NCBI GenBank assembly: GCA_964251665.1
Contig: CAXUKO010000010.1
Coordinates: 124,001-188,000 of the forward strand
Direction: 5' to 3'
Length of the DNA: 64,000 nucleotides
Origin: JBBQLG01 sp964251665
GTDB taxonomy: Bacteria; Bacteroidota; Bacteroidia; Cytophagales; Spirosomataceae
The position numbers were made by a program, and so were the translations under genes. Of the stretch, positions 25,503 through 32,790 are shown piece after piece. The notes under the pieces are model-generated. The model had not been told where the DNA came from. It saw nothing but the letters and a program-made list of their open reading frames with translations, and made no database searches. The stretch's first letter is position 1, and each line of letters opens with the position of its first letter.

Positions 25503-25939
25503 AGTTTAGCCGTTTTGGCTTCGTGTTCGGTCACTTCAATTTTGCCGTCCTGATATTTGGAGGGGCACTTAAGCAGAATTTTATTGGCCTGAAAATGATC
25601 GTCTGCCATGTTGCCAATGATCACAATCTGTTCGGAACGGTCAAAATCGGGTGGCTTGGGACTGTTGTACACGACGCGCTGTACCCGCTGATCATTATCC
25701 ATCAGGGTAAATTCAAAGTGGTTAGGGTCAATCTCGGGATGGTAACCCAGCCCTTCAATCTGACCATTCACATCTTTCTTGAGCTTGCCCACCACGTGTA
25801 CCAATTCGGTATCACCGTCTTTAGCCATTTCTTTAGCCTTTTTGAAGGTAACGTATGAACTGGCATCGCCTGCCGTCGCTACAATAATGCCGATAGCCAG
25901 CGCAATCACCACAATGCCAAAAATATGAGAGAGTTTCAT
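25499..25939 (-). CDS. ccmE: Heme chaperone CcmE, CxxxY variant
   Basis: A 146-residue protein. An N-terminal membrane anchor (MKLSHIFGIVVIALAIGIIVATA) precedes a periplasmic OB-fold domain (YVTFKKAKEMAKDGDTELVHVVGKL ... HFEFTLMDNDQRVQRVVYN ... IVIIGNMADDHFQANKILLKCPSKY). CcmE carries heme covalently from CcmC to CcmF. In canonical proteins the heme-binding residue is the His of HxxxY; here the same place is CPSKY, so Cys replaces it. That is the variant known from System I* Ccm machineries in some deltaproteobacteria and archaea. The gene overlaps the antitoxin-like gene by 4 bp. Confidence 0.92.
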   Translation of the reverse strand: MKLSHIFGIVVIALAIGIIVATAGDASSYVTFKKAKEMAKDGDTELVHVVGKLKKDVNGQIEGLGYHPEIDPNHFEFTLMDNDQRVQRVVYNSPKPPDFDRSEQIVIIGNMADDHFQANKILLKCPSKYQDGKIEVTEHEAKTAKL

Positions 25940-25950
25940 AGGGGAATTAA

Positions 25951-26205
25951 TTAGCGAATAGGCTCAGGTTTCTTCTCGTTCACTTCCTTTTCCAGTCTGC
26001 TGACCTGCCGGTCGAGCCGGATCAGATAAATGACAATACCGGCGAACACTGTAGCCAGTACAGCAACGACGACCCAGATTTTGCCGTCGGCCCGGAGTTG
26101 GTCGGCCATTGCCACACCTTCCCGAACGGGTTGTTGGGCCAGCAGGTTTTGGCTGATGAAAAGTAAAGCCGCCAGCGGGGCTTTTTTTAGAAAGGTACTG
26201 CGCAT
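25951..26205 (-). CDS. CcmD-like small membrane protein
   Basis: An 84-residue protein between ccmC and ccmE. It has a signal-like N-terminus (MRSTFLKKAPLAALLFISQNLLAQQ), then one membrane helix (IWVVVAVLATVFAGIVIYLIRL) and a charged coiled tail (RQVSRLEKEVNEKKPEPIR). Single-helix topology with a charged C-terminus and this gene position fit CcmD, which in other bacteria helps release holo-CcmE from CcmC. CcmD is poorly conserved, so the call rests mainly on position and topology. A cleavable leader is not typical of proteobacterial CcmD. Confidence 0.7.
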   Translation of the reverse strand: MRSTFLKKAPLAALLFISQNLLAQQPVREGVAMADQLRADGKIWVVVAVLATVFAGIVIYLIRLDRQVSRLEKEVNEKKPEPIR

Positions 26206-26249
26206 TGGTAAATGGATGAGCTAAGAAAAGAACAAGTATGGCCGACGAA

Positions 26250-26906
26250 TCATTCCTCTAAACGAACCTGAATCCGACGTAACCGGATGCGTAATTCAGT
26301 AATCCAGACCCCCAGCAGGGTAAAGCCGATAATGGCCGGGTAAAACACCATCCTCAGGTTATTATCCATATCGTACTTGCCAAAAGCCGGATTGCCGCCG
26401 TTGCCGGGATGCAGTGAATCGGTCAGGCGGGGTACGATGAAGATAAGCGGAATGAACACCGCAAAGGCAAAGATGTTGTATACCGCCGAAATCCGGGCAC
26501 GGCGTTGCTCATCGTCAAACGAGCCGCGCAGAATCAGGTAGGCCATGTACATCAGCATCCCAACGGCAACGCTGTTCAGCTTCGGGTCGTTGGGCCAGGG
26601 TTCGCCCCAGGTAAAGTTCGCCCAGATTGATCCGGTCAGGCAACCCAGCAGCCCGAATACAATGGCCGTGTTGGCAAACTCAACCGCAATCGTATCATCA
26701 TCGACCTGGCCCTGACGCAGATACCGAATGGAATAAACGACCGACGTGGTTAGTAAAATAATCATGGCAAACCAGAGCGGTACGTGAAAATACACGTTCC
26801 GAATACTCTCGTTCAGAATGGGCTGCCGGGGCACTACGCCCAGAAAGCCCTGAATTATAACGTACGTCAGAATAACGACGCTCAGAATTTTCCACCAGTT
26901 TTTCAT
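26250..26906 (-). CDS. ccmC: Heme handling protein CcmC
   Basis: A 218-residue membrane protein starting MKNWWKILSVVIL; the longer frame to 27014 would cross a repeat and ccmB, so ATG 26906 is used. Six hydrophobic segments are visible. The first periplasmic loop carries NVYFHVPLWFAMIIL with a conserved His, and GSIWANFTWGEPWPNDPKLNSV is the tryptophan-rich WWD-like heme motif. CcmC attaches heme to CcmE. It is downstream of ccmB across a REP-like doublet and 44 bp upstream of the ccmD-like gene. Confidence 0.93.
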   Translation of the reverse strand: MKNWWKILSVVILTYVIIQGFLGVVPRQPILNESIRNVYFHVPLWFAMIILLTTSVVYSIRYLRQGQVDDDTIAVEFANTAIVFGLLGCLTGSIWANFTWGEPWPNDPKLNSVAVGMLMYMAYLILRGSFDDEQRRARISAVYNIFAFAVFIPLIFIVPRLTDSLHPGNGGNPAFGKYDMDNNLRMVFYPAIIGFTLLGVWITELRIRLRRIQVRLEE

Positions 26907-26915
26907 ATTGGTACC

Positions 26916-26974
26916 TATCCCGGACGCCCACGTCCGGTCGTTAAATACCCTACCGGACGTGGGCGTCCGGGATA
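26916..26974. repeat. REP-like inverted doublet between ccmB and ccmC
   Basis: Two perfect 23-nt inverted arms (26916-26938 and 26952-26974) flank a 13-nt AT-rich centre. Each arm is itself palindromic: CCGGACG-CCCA-CGTCCGG on the left and CCGGACG-TGGG-CGTCCGG on the right. It can therefore form one large hairpin or two small ones, the arrangement seen in REP/BIME elements. Confidence 0.85.
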
Positions 26975-26980
26975 CATACT

Positions 26981-27643
26981 TCAACTCCGCCACAAAAACG
27001 GAAAGAGCAGCCACGATAGTGCTAAAACGATTGCATCAATGGCTAACAAAGTCCCAATTTCGTCCAGACTTAAACTCCGGTCCAGACCATCCATTGCGTT
27101 TTTGGAAACGCGCAGCAACATGAGCAGCATTGGTAAAATAACCGGAAAGCTCAGCACCGCCATCAACGTTGCTGAATTTTCGGCCTTGGCGGCAATGCCG
27201 GCAATCAGCGTGAGCGATGCTGCAAACCCAATGGCACCCAGCAGCAGACAGGCCAGATACAACGGCACATCGCCAACGGGATTGCCCAGCACCAGCGCAT
27301 ACACGCTGAAGCCCAGGGCGGCAATCACAATCATCAGCCCGGTATTATACAAAATCTTGGAGATGATGATCTGCTGCGGACTGGCCAGGGTGTAATAGTA
27401 GAGCAATCGTCCGGCCCGTTCCTGCACAAAGCTTTTGGCAATGGCATTGATTGCGGTGAACAACAGAATGATCCAGAATAAGGTATTCCAGACAATCGGC
27501 GTTAACTGACCCCGGCGGGCATTGAAACTCAGGTAACAAACAAACACCGCCCCGACAATGTACAGCAGCATTCCGTTCAGCGCGTAGCGGTTACGCCACT
27601 CTAACCGAAACTCTTTCTGTATCAACGTTGTGAGTTGGTGCAT
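26981..27643 (-). CDS. ccmB: Heme exporter protein CcmB
   Basis: A 220-residue membrane protein with six hydrophobic segments. The family features are the start LIQKEFRLEWRNRYALNGMLLY, FVQERAGRLLYYYTLASPQQIIISKILYN, and a central segment with GNPVGDVPLYLACLLLGAIGFA. CcmB is the membrane subunit of the CcmABC(D) complex that releases holo-CcmE. It is the first ccm gene of the run; the ATPase subunit CcmA is not adjacent and is not found in the window. Confidence 0.93.
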   Translation of the reverse strand: MHQLTTLIQKEFRLEWRNRYALNGMLLYIVGAVFVCYLSFNARRGQLTPIVWNTLFWIILLFTAINAIAKSFVQERAGRLLYYYTLASPQQIIISKILYNTGLMIVIAALGFSVYALVLGNPVGDVPLYLACLLLGAIGFAASLTLIAGIAAKAENSATLMAVLSFPVILPMLLMLLRVSKNAMDGLDRSLSLDEIGTLLAIDAIVLALSWLLFPFLWRS

Positions 27644-27670
27644 TGCTCAGTTCAACCAGTTTTCAGTCCG

Positions 27671-27678
27671 CAAAATTA
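27671..27678 (-). promoter_or_regulatory. Candidate -7 element for the ccm operon
   Basis: On the minus strand the sequence reads TAATTTTG, an exact TAnnTTTG match, 27 bp upstream of the ccmB ATG. No matching -33 TTG lies at the standard distance, so this is only a candidate. Confidence 0.4.
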
Positions 27679-27818
27679 CGACACAAACGCCGGTTTCGTG
27701 CGGGAAATAATCAAAAAAGCCACCTTCTTCCGTTAGCCTGGGCAGGCCGTTAAATTACCATTAAGCCGTACGTTGGTTCGTTAGTTAACGTTACCTTTCT
27801 ACACTAAACTTACTGATC

Positions 27819-28439
27819 ATGAAGGCGTTTCTATTCATCACCGCTTTACTGTCGGCAACTTTCTGTTACGCTCAGCATAAGCCCATGACTTATCCGCATG
27901 GAGTGGTTGTCGTACGTCCCAACCCCAATGCCCTGCCTCCAATCATTTATCAAAGTCACGATGGGGTGGCCCGGTTAAAAGATGGCTCGGCAGTGTACGG
28001 AGGCTTCATCTATAATGGCCGGAGTGCCTTTATAAACCATGCTACCGGCTCGGGGCCGCGCCGTAAAGTATATTTCGGGCTGATGGATCGCCTTACAGTA
28101 GCCGGGGCTGACACGCTGGTGACGAGTCGGCGGGACTCTACCGTTTTCCTGCGCATGAACGTGCTGTTCGGGCGGCTGTTGACGGTTCCGGGTCCCATTG
28201 CCATCTGCGACGACGTGTATGCTATAAACGAAGCGCCCGGTAAGCGGGGAGAAGCATTTTATGTTCAGGACAGCGCTGACCCGTCAACGATTCGCCGGAT
28301 TACGTCTTTACAAAAACTAAACCGCTGGTTTTATGAGATATGCCAGCAACACGGGTGGAAAACCGACGATGTATTTCTGAATTATACCGATCTGATCCAG
28401 AAAGCAAATCAGTTTAACCGAACAGCGGCCGGCTCGTAA
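27819..28439 (+). CDS. Hypothetical secreted protein
   Basis: A 206-residue protein with a clear signal peptide (MKAFLFITALLSATFCYA). The mature part opens with a stretch rich in Pro and His (HKPMTYPHGVVVVRPNPNALPP) and then has beta-rich segments (GGFIYNGRSAFINHATGSGPRRKVYFGLMDRL). I do not recognise a family. It is divergent from ccmB with 175 bp between starts, and ends at a hairpin shared with the convergent TPR gene. Confidence 0.7.
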   Translation: MKAFLFITALLSATFCYAQHKPMTYPHGVVVVRPNPNALPPIIYQSHDGVARLKDGSAVYGGFIYNGRSAFINHATGSGPRRKVYFGLMDRLTVAGADTLVTSRRDSTVFLRMNVLFGRLLTVPGPIAICDDVYAINEAPGKRGEAFYVQDSADPSTIRRITSLQKLNRWFYEICQQHGWKTDDVFLNYTDLIQKANQFNRTAAGS

Positions 28440-28460
28440 AACCGAAATCTACTTCACAAA

Positions 28461-28491
28461 AAAGCCACCCCCGATGCCCGGCGATGGCTTT
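28461..28491. terminator. Bidirectional hairpin terminator
   Basis: AAAGCCA (28461-28467) pairs with TGGCTTT (28485-28491) around a GC-rich inner region. A-rich sequence precedes it and TATTAA follows, so it could end both the plus-strand secreted-protein gene and the convergent TPR gene. Confidence 0.6.
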
Positions 28492-28515
28492 ATTAATTGA
28501 GTGGTAAATTACTGG

Positions 28516-29919
28516 TTAGGACTTTTTATACTGTTGAATGATTTTGTAAAGTGCTTTTTGCTTTTCCAGCTCCGGGAAAAACTCGAATAACTGAACGTGT
28601 GCGTCGTAGTTCAGCGTGAGCGCAGCCTCTAAATTAATTAGTGCTTCCTTGTACATGCCGGCATGAATCAGATAAATAGCAGAACGGTAATACAAATCGT
28701 GCTCTTTAGGCAATTCGTCAATGCCCATCTGAATAATGTCGTTGGCCTGCTCAAAATTCCCCTGATCGAAGGGAACCAGCGACCAGACGAGGTATACATC
28801 AGGATTTGACGGTTCTACCTCAGCCGCTTTCGTGAAGGACTCAATACTCGACATCACATTGCCGATTTTGTACTCCGTTTCGGCCAGGGCGAGGTGGTAA
28901 TCACCATTTTGATCGTTCAGCTTAATCGCTTTCTGGAGAAACGGCAGCGATTCGTACCACTTACCCATTTCGCTCAGACAAACGCCGATACCGTACCAGG
29001 CTTCATCCCAGAGTGCATCTAATTTGACCGCCTGCCGGTATTCCTTAATGGCATCGGGCAACTTATCCTGCTTTTCCAGACTGGCACCGAGGTGACAGTA
29101 CGTATCGGCAGTAGGTTCCTCATGGATAAGCGTGTTCCGGTAGCATTCTTCCGCCTTTACAAACTCGTTCAGATTCATGAACGTGTTGCCAAGGTTAAAG
29201 TGAGCCGACGCAAAATCGTCTTTAATGATGGTTGCGTAGTCGTAGGCTTCGGCCGCTTCGGGGAAGCGGCTTAACTTACTATAGGCAATTCCGATGTTGT
29301 ACCAGGCGTTCGCCGAATACGGGTCCGTATCGATCAGCTGCTTATAATACGACAGACTACTTTCTAATTTGCCCGTTACGTCGAGGCAGAAAGCCAGCTC
29401 GTACAGGGCATTTTCGTTGTCAAGGTTGAGCTTCACGGCCTGTTTATAGAGGTCGATTGCTTCGTCGTATTTGCCCCAGTTCTGATAGGTTTGCCCTAGC
29501 TGAAACAGGATGTCGTCTTTGTCGTCGGTGCGGTCGAGCAGTTCTTCGAGTACCTTGACCGACTCTTCAAACCGGCCGGCCATGTTCAGTACGGTTCCCT
29601 GCATGTACTGCACATCCAGATCGCCGGGGTTGAACAAAGCCGCCCGCTCGAGCAGGTCCAGGGCTTCGTCGAATTTGGTGTAGTTAGCCTGAATTTGTGC
29701 CTTATCCAGCATCAATTCCAGTGAGTAGGGAAAGTTGCCGAGGCCAGCTTCGCAGGCCATCATGGCCTTTTCTAAATTGCCTTCCTCTAAGTAATGCTCC
29801 ACCATCCGCTCGTATACATCCAGGTCGAAAAACTGATTGTCCTGTTGGTCGAGCATTTGCTCGAACCGGCGGATCGAGTCTTTTATGTCGCCTTCTCTTT
29901 CCTCAAACTCTTGTTCCAT
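28516..29919 (-). CDS. Tetratricopeptide repeat (TPR) protein
   Basis: A 467-residue soluble protein made almost entirely of TPR units of about 34 residues from residue 20 to the end, for example NALYELAFCLDVTGKLESSLSYYKQLIDTDP, ANAWYNIGIAYSKLSRFPEAAEAYDYATII and DEAWYGIGVCLSEMGKWYESLPFLQKAIKL. About 11-12 repeats can be counted. The N-terminus is acidic (MEQEFEEREGDIKDSIRRFEQML) with no signal peptide. It presumably acts as a cytoplasmic protein-binding scaffold. Very similar TPR proteins are common single-copy genes in Cytophagales. The partner is unknown. Confidence 0.92.
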   Translation of the reverse strand: MEQEFEEREGDIKDSIRRFEQMLDQQDNQFFDLDVYERMVEHYLEEGNLEKAMMACEAGLGNFPYSLELMLDKAQIQANYTKFDEALDLLERAALFNPGDLDVQYMQGTVLNMAGRFEESVKVLEELLDRTDDKDDILFQLGQTYQNWGKYDEAIDLYKQAVKLNLDNENALYELAFCLDVTGKLESSLSYYKQLIDTDPYSANAWYNIGIAYSKLSRFPEAAEAYDYATIIKDDFASAHFNLGNTFMNLNEFVKAEECYRNTLIHEEPTADTYCHLGASLEKQDKLPDAIKEYRQAVKLDALWDEAWYGIGVCLSEMGKWYESLPFLQKAIKLNDQNGDYHLALAETEYKIGNVMSSIESFTKAAEVEPSNPDVYLVWSLVPFDQGNFEQANDIIQMGIDELPKEHDLYYRSAIYLIHAGMYKEALINLEAALTLNYDAHVQLFEFFPELEKQKALYKIIQQYKKS

Positions 29920-30042
29920 ATCGAATACCTCAACGGGTTAAACTGTCGGTGGATAGGGGCCGTATCAAGCTGTACGAACTATCCGATAGCAGTAGAAAAC
30001 TACGGTATTAAAATCACTTTTGCAACGTCGCGACCCGAAAAA

Positions 30043-31074
30043 TTACGAGCCGGTCAGGGCTGTTGCTGCCCTGGTCAATGTCTCATCCAGCGGCCGGTAT
30101 TGGAAACCAAGTGTTTGCCTGATTTTACTGCCGTCGAACTGGTAATTCAGGTTGGCCGATTTAGCCGTCTCCCGGGTAATCAGCGGCTCTTTCCCCGTCA
30201 TCCACGACCGAATAGCCTCCGCCCGCCAGATGAATTGGGTCAGCGCGGGCGAAACCCGAACCGATGGCGGCTGTCTACCAAAAGCGAGGGCTATCTTTTC
30301 AAACAACGCTTTGTACGGAATGGTGCCCCCGCTGAGGATGAACCGCTCACTCGATACTTCAGGCTGGGTAGGAGCGGGCTGCATAAGCTGATACAGCGCA
30401 TCCGCCACATCGTTGACATCTACATAGTTAACTAAGCCGTCGGTGTAAAAGCGTTTCTCATCGTATACGTATTTAAAGAGTTTTACGCTGGTTTTAGTCC
30501 AGTCGCCCTCTCCCAATATGAGAGACGGATTCACGACTATAGTGCTAAGTCCTTCGTTATGGCCGCGCCAAACTTCCAGTTCAGCCCGATATTTAGTTTT
30601 TGCGTAAAACGAGTTATTGGGCGAGTCTTCCCATTTCTGCTCTTCCGTAATACGAATAGGCTGACCAGGAGCAGCCAGCTTTGGATTGGGACGGCCCAGA
30701 GCGGCTACCGAACTCACAAAGCCCAGCTTGCGGACGCCTGCTTTCAGGCATACATTCACCACGTTAGCCGTGCCCTCCACGTTAACCTTTTCCATGCGGT
30801 CACGATCTTTGGGCGAGAACGAGACAACGGCCGCAGCGTGAATAACGTCCATTCCTGTCTGAATAGCTGTTTCAAGCGAGGGAATGTCCAAAATGTCTCC
30901 TTCAAACCAGGTAACGCGGTCAGTCACATCAGCCAGCAAGGAAAGATCGCTATCGGGTCGCTTCAGGGCCGCCACCGGTTTCCCTGCGTCGAGGTAGCGC
31001 CGGACGAGGTGCGAACCGACAAAGCCGGTAGCGCCTGTGATCAGGGTTGTATTAACGGGTAGTGGTGAAGTCAT
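30043..31074 (-). CDS. NAD-dependent epimerase/dehydratase family protein (extended SDR)
   Basis: A 343-residue extended SDR. The NAD(P)-binding motif is LITGATGFVGSHLVRRYLDAG, then FEGDILD and HAAAVVSF. The catalytic YxxxK appears as FYAKTKYRAELE with the Ser of FVSSVAALGR before it. The closest functional types are dihydroflavonol-4-reductase-like and 3-beta-HSD-like reductases; the substrate is unknown. The start codon lies inside the end of the TOPRIM-like gene (23-bp overlap), so it is probably read from the same transcript. Confidence 0.88.
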   Translation of the reverse strand: MTSPLPVNTTLITGATGFVGSHLVRRYLDAGKPVAALKRPDSDLSLLADVTDRVTWFEGDILDIPSLETAIQTGMDVIHAAAVVSFSPKDRDRMEKVNVEGTANVVNVCLKAGVRKLGFVSSVAALGRPNPKLAAPGQPIRITEEQKWEDSPNNSFYAKTKYRAELEVWRGHNEGLSTIVVNPSLILGEGDWTKTSVKLFKYVYDEKRFYTDGLVNYVDVNDVADALYQLMQPAPTQPEVSSERFILSGGTIPYKALFEKIALAFGRQPPSVRVSPALTQFIWRAEAIRSWMTGKEPLITRETAKSANLNYQFDGSKIRQTLGFQYRPLDETLTRAATALTGS

Positions 31075-31564
31075 TCAGAATGCGTTCGAACGTGAGAAAA
31101 CCGGGTGCCTGCCGGGTGTGGAGATCCGCGAGGAGCCGGAGGTAATTGGAATTACTGCCAATGGCTGACGTTTTTAATGCTTTGCCAAACAGTTTTATAT
31201 CGGCGGTAAAACCGTATTCAGCCACGTCTAAAGAAACCTCTTGTGCATTCCAGAGCAAGAAGGATTCAATGGCCTTGTCTATGACAATTAAGTGCTGATT
31301 GGTTTCTGGGTTTCGTTTCAGTAGAACTTTATTTTGCTCAAAAATAGAATCGAATCTTAGTAAATAAGGCGGTACACGCTTATCATTATCAACGATGCCG
31401 ATTCGAGTCTCAATATCTATTGATTTACGGATCGCAACTTGTTGCATTTCTTTGGCAACATTTGGAATGCCAAAAATATGCACTACAAGTTGACTGTTAG
31501 GTACGAATAACGAAACCAACGCTGTATCTGCATAACATTCAGGCAGTAGTTGCAGATTGGGCAT
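31052..31564 (-). CDS. TOPRIM-like nuclease-type protein, partner of the upstream ATPase
   Basis: A 170-residue protein starting at ATG 31564, inside the end of the ATPase gene (26-bp overlap). The pattern is TOPRIM-like: LLPECYADTALVSLF with acidic residues E9 and D13, a hydrophobic strand LVVHIFG, then RIGIVDNDKRVPPY with the D-x-D pair (D59/D61), and LIVIDKAIESFLLW with E100. In OLD-family and RloB/AriB-like nucleases the same E...D-x-D residues bind metal. I cannot confirm the fold by eye, so this is an inference. The region is AT-rich (20 G+C in the 60 bases from 31321). It also overlaps the epimerase gene by 23 bp. Confidence 0.6.
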   Translation of the reverse strand: MPNLQLLPECYADTALVSLFVPNSQLVVHIFGIPNVAKEMQQVAIRKSIDIETRIGIVDNDKRVPPYLLRFDSIFEQNKVLLKRNPETNQHLIVIDKAIESFLLWNAQEVSLDVAEYGFTADIKLFGKALKTSAIGSNSNYLRLLADLHTRQAPGFLTFERILNDFTTTR

Positions 31565-32675
31565 TTGGTATGAATCGGTCGAGGTTAAAGAAAACGTCAG
31601 TACTATATTCCTGCACAAAACTTAATTCTTCCGGCGTCAATGCCTTAACCTTCGTTTCATAGTTTTCGTAGTACGTAACAAATACATTAAGCTGGTCATC
31701 TTTCAGGTTTTCGACTAGTGTGTGAAGCAAATATGGACTATGTGTAGACACAAAGAACTGGTTAGTCTCGCTGTAGATCATCCGGTACGCAACATCCTGT
31801 GTGTAAGGGGGGAATGAATGTACTTCCGGCTCTTCAAAGATGATAACCGAATTTTTGTTAGACTCAATAGCAGCTAAGTAAAATATGAATCGACGAAAAG
31901 TATCGGCTACATTATAATATGGATAGAAGTAAGCATAAAATCCTTCCCTCCTTTGAGTAGAAAATGACAAATCTGACTTAGAAAGCACAAATTCTAACTT
32001 TTGCTCTTTAAAAAGAGCACTTATTTCCTGTTTAAGCTCTTCCCGTTTATCTATAACAGAAAATAAATTAAGACCGTGAGGAGGTAATAGGAAATCTAAA
32101 ACACTAGCATTGAATTCTGTAGTGTTATTAAAATCGTATTTTTTGATCAAACGGAAAGCATCCATTCCAAATCTATTTTTTATCCAAGGATAATCGTTGG
32201 TTGATAGATTTCCATCATTAAGCAACTCATAATATTGGGGCGAATCTTTGATATGAGTAAGAATTTTATCTCTCTCGATAGTGTCAAACCCATAAGTGTA
32301 GCCCGGTAAGGAGTATTTTGCTATTTTCTCAACAGGTGAGTCATCGCCTAAATAAAAGCAATACGTATCAGAAACATCATCTAATGACTTGTATAAGGTA
32401 CAGGATGATGCATTTGTATATATTTGAATATTTTGAGATATGTCATTATCATTAAACAAATGCCTTAGTTCTTTATATCTAATATTGCCACTTGCGAATT
32501 TGTCTATACTATATCCCGCTCCCAGCAACCCTAACCCCTCCAGAATATTCGACTTACCTACGTTAGGCTTGCCGATGAAGACGTTGACCCGCTTGCACTC
32601 CATCTGAAGGTCTTTGATAGACTTGAAGTTTTTGATCTCGACCCAGTTCAGGAAATTATTCGTCTCGCTTTCCAT
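31539..32675 (-). CDS. AAA/ABC-type ATPase of the OLD/AAA_21 type, candidate defence ATPase
   Basis: A 378-residue ATPase. WVEIKNFKSIKDLQMECKRVNVFIGKPNVGKSNILEGLGLL carries the Walker A GKPNVGKS (residues 35-42). VIIFEEPEVHSFPP is Walker B with the catalytic Glu (about 279-290), and FFVSTHSPYLLHTL holds the switch His (about 312). This is the SMC/OLD-like P-loop arrangement of RecF-like AAA_15/AAA_21 proteins, with a short middle in place of a coiled coil. No nuclease domain is fused; the next gene encodes a TOPRIM-like protein, so the pair resembles a split OLD protein. Composition is strikingly AT-rich (33 G+C in the 120 bases from 32341) against MetG next door (36 in the 60 bases from 33301), suggesting transfer. 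Confidence 0.85.
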   Translation of the reverse strand: MESETNNFLNWVEIKNFKSIKDLQMECKRVNVFIGKPNVGKSNILEGLGLLGAGYSIDKFASGNIRYKELRHLFNDNDISQNIQIYTNASSCTLYKSLDDVSDTYCFYLGDDSPVEKIAKYSLPGYTYGFDTIERDKILTHIKDSPQYYELLNDGNLSTNDYPWIKNRFGMDAFRLIKKYDFNNTTEFNASVLDFLLPPHGLNLFSVIDKREELKQEISALFKEQKLEFVLSKSDLSFSTQRREGFYAYFYPYYNVADTFRRFIFYLAAIESNKNSVIIFEEPEVHSFPPYTQDVAYRMIYSETNQFFVSTHSPYLLHTLVENLKDDQLNVFVTYYENYETKVKALTPEELSFVQEYSTDVFFNLDRFIPNAQSATTA

Positions 32676-32747
32676 GTTGCTTCCCTAAATAGCCGACGTA
32701 ACCGCCCGGCCTTGGCGTAAACATAACAACGTTCGGCCCGGAATTGC

Positions 32748-32755
32748 TAATTTTG
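32748..32755 (+). promoter_or_regulatory. Candidate -7 element for metG
   Basis: TAATTTTG matches TAnnTTTG exactly, 35 bp before the metG ATG. No -33 TTG is found at the standard distance. Confidence 0.45.
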
Positions 32756-32790
32756 CCCTCAAATTACCCACGCTTCGGCGACACTCGTAC

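Noticed and set aside
31052..32675. Naming the ATPase/TOPRIM-like pair as PARIS or Gabija
   Set aside because: Lengths and domain arrangement do not match either: GajA is one fused chain and is followed by a UvrD-like helicase, and I cannot confirm a DUF4435 domain in the small protein.
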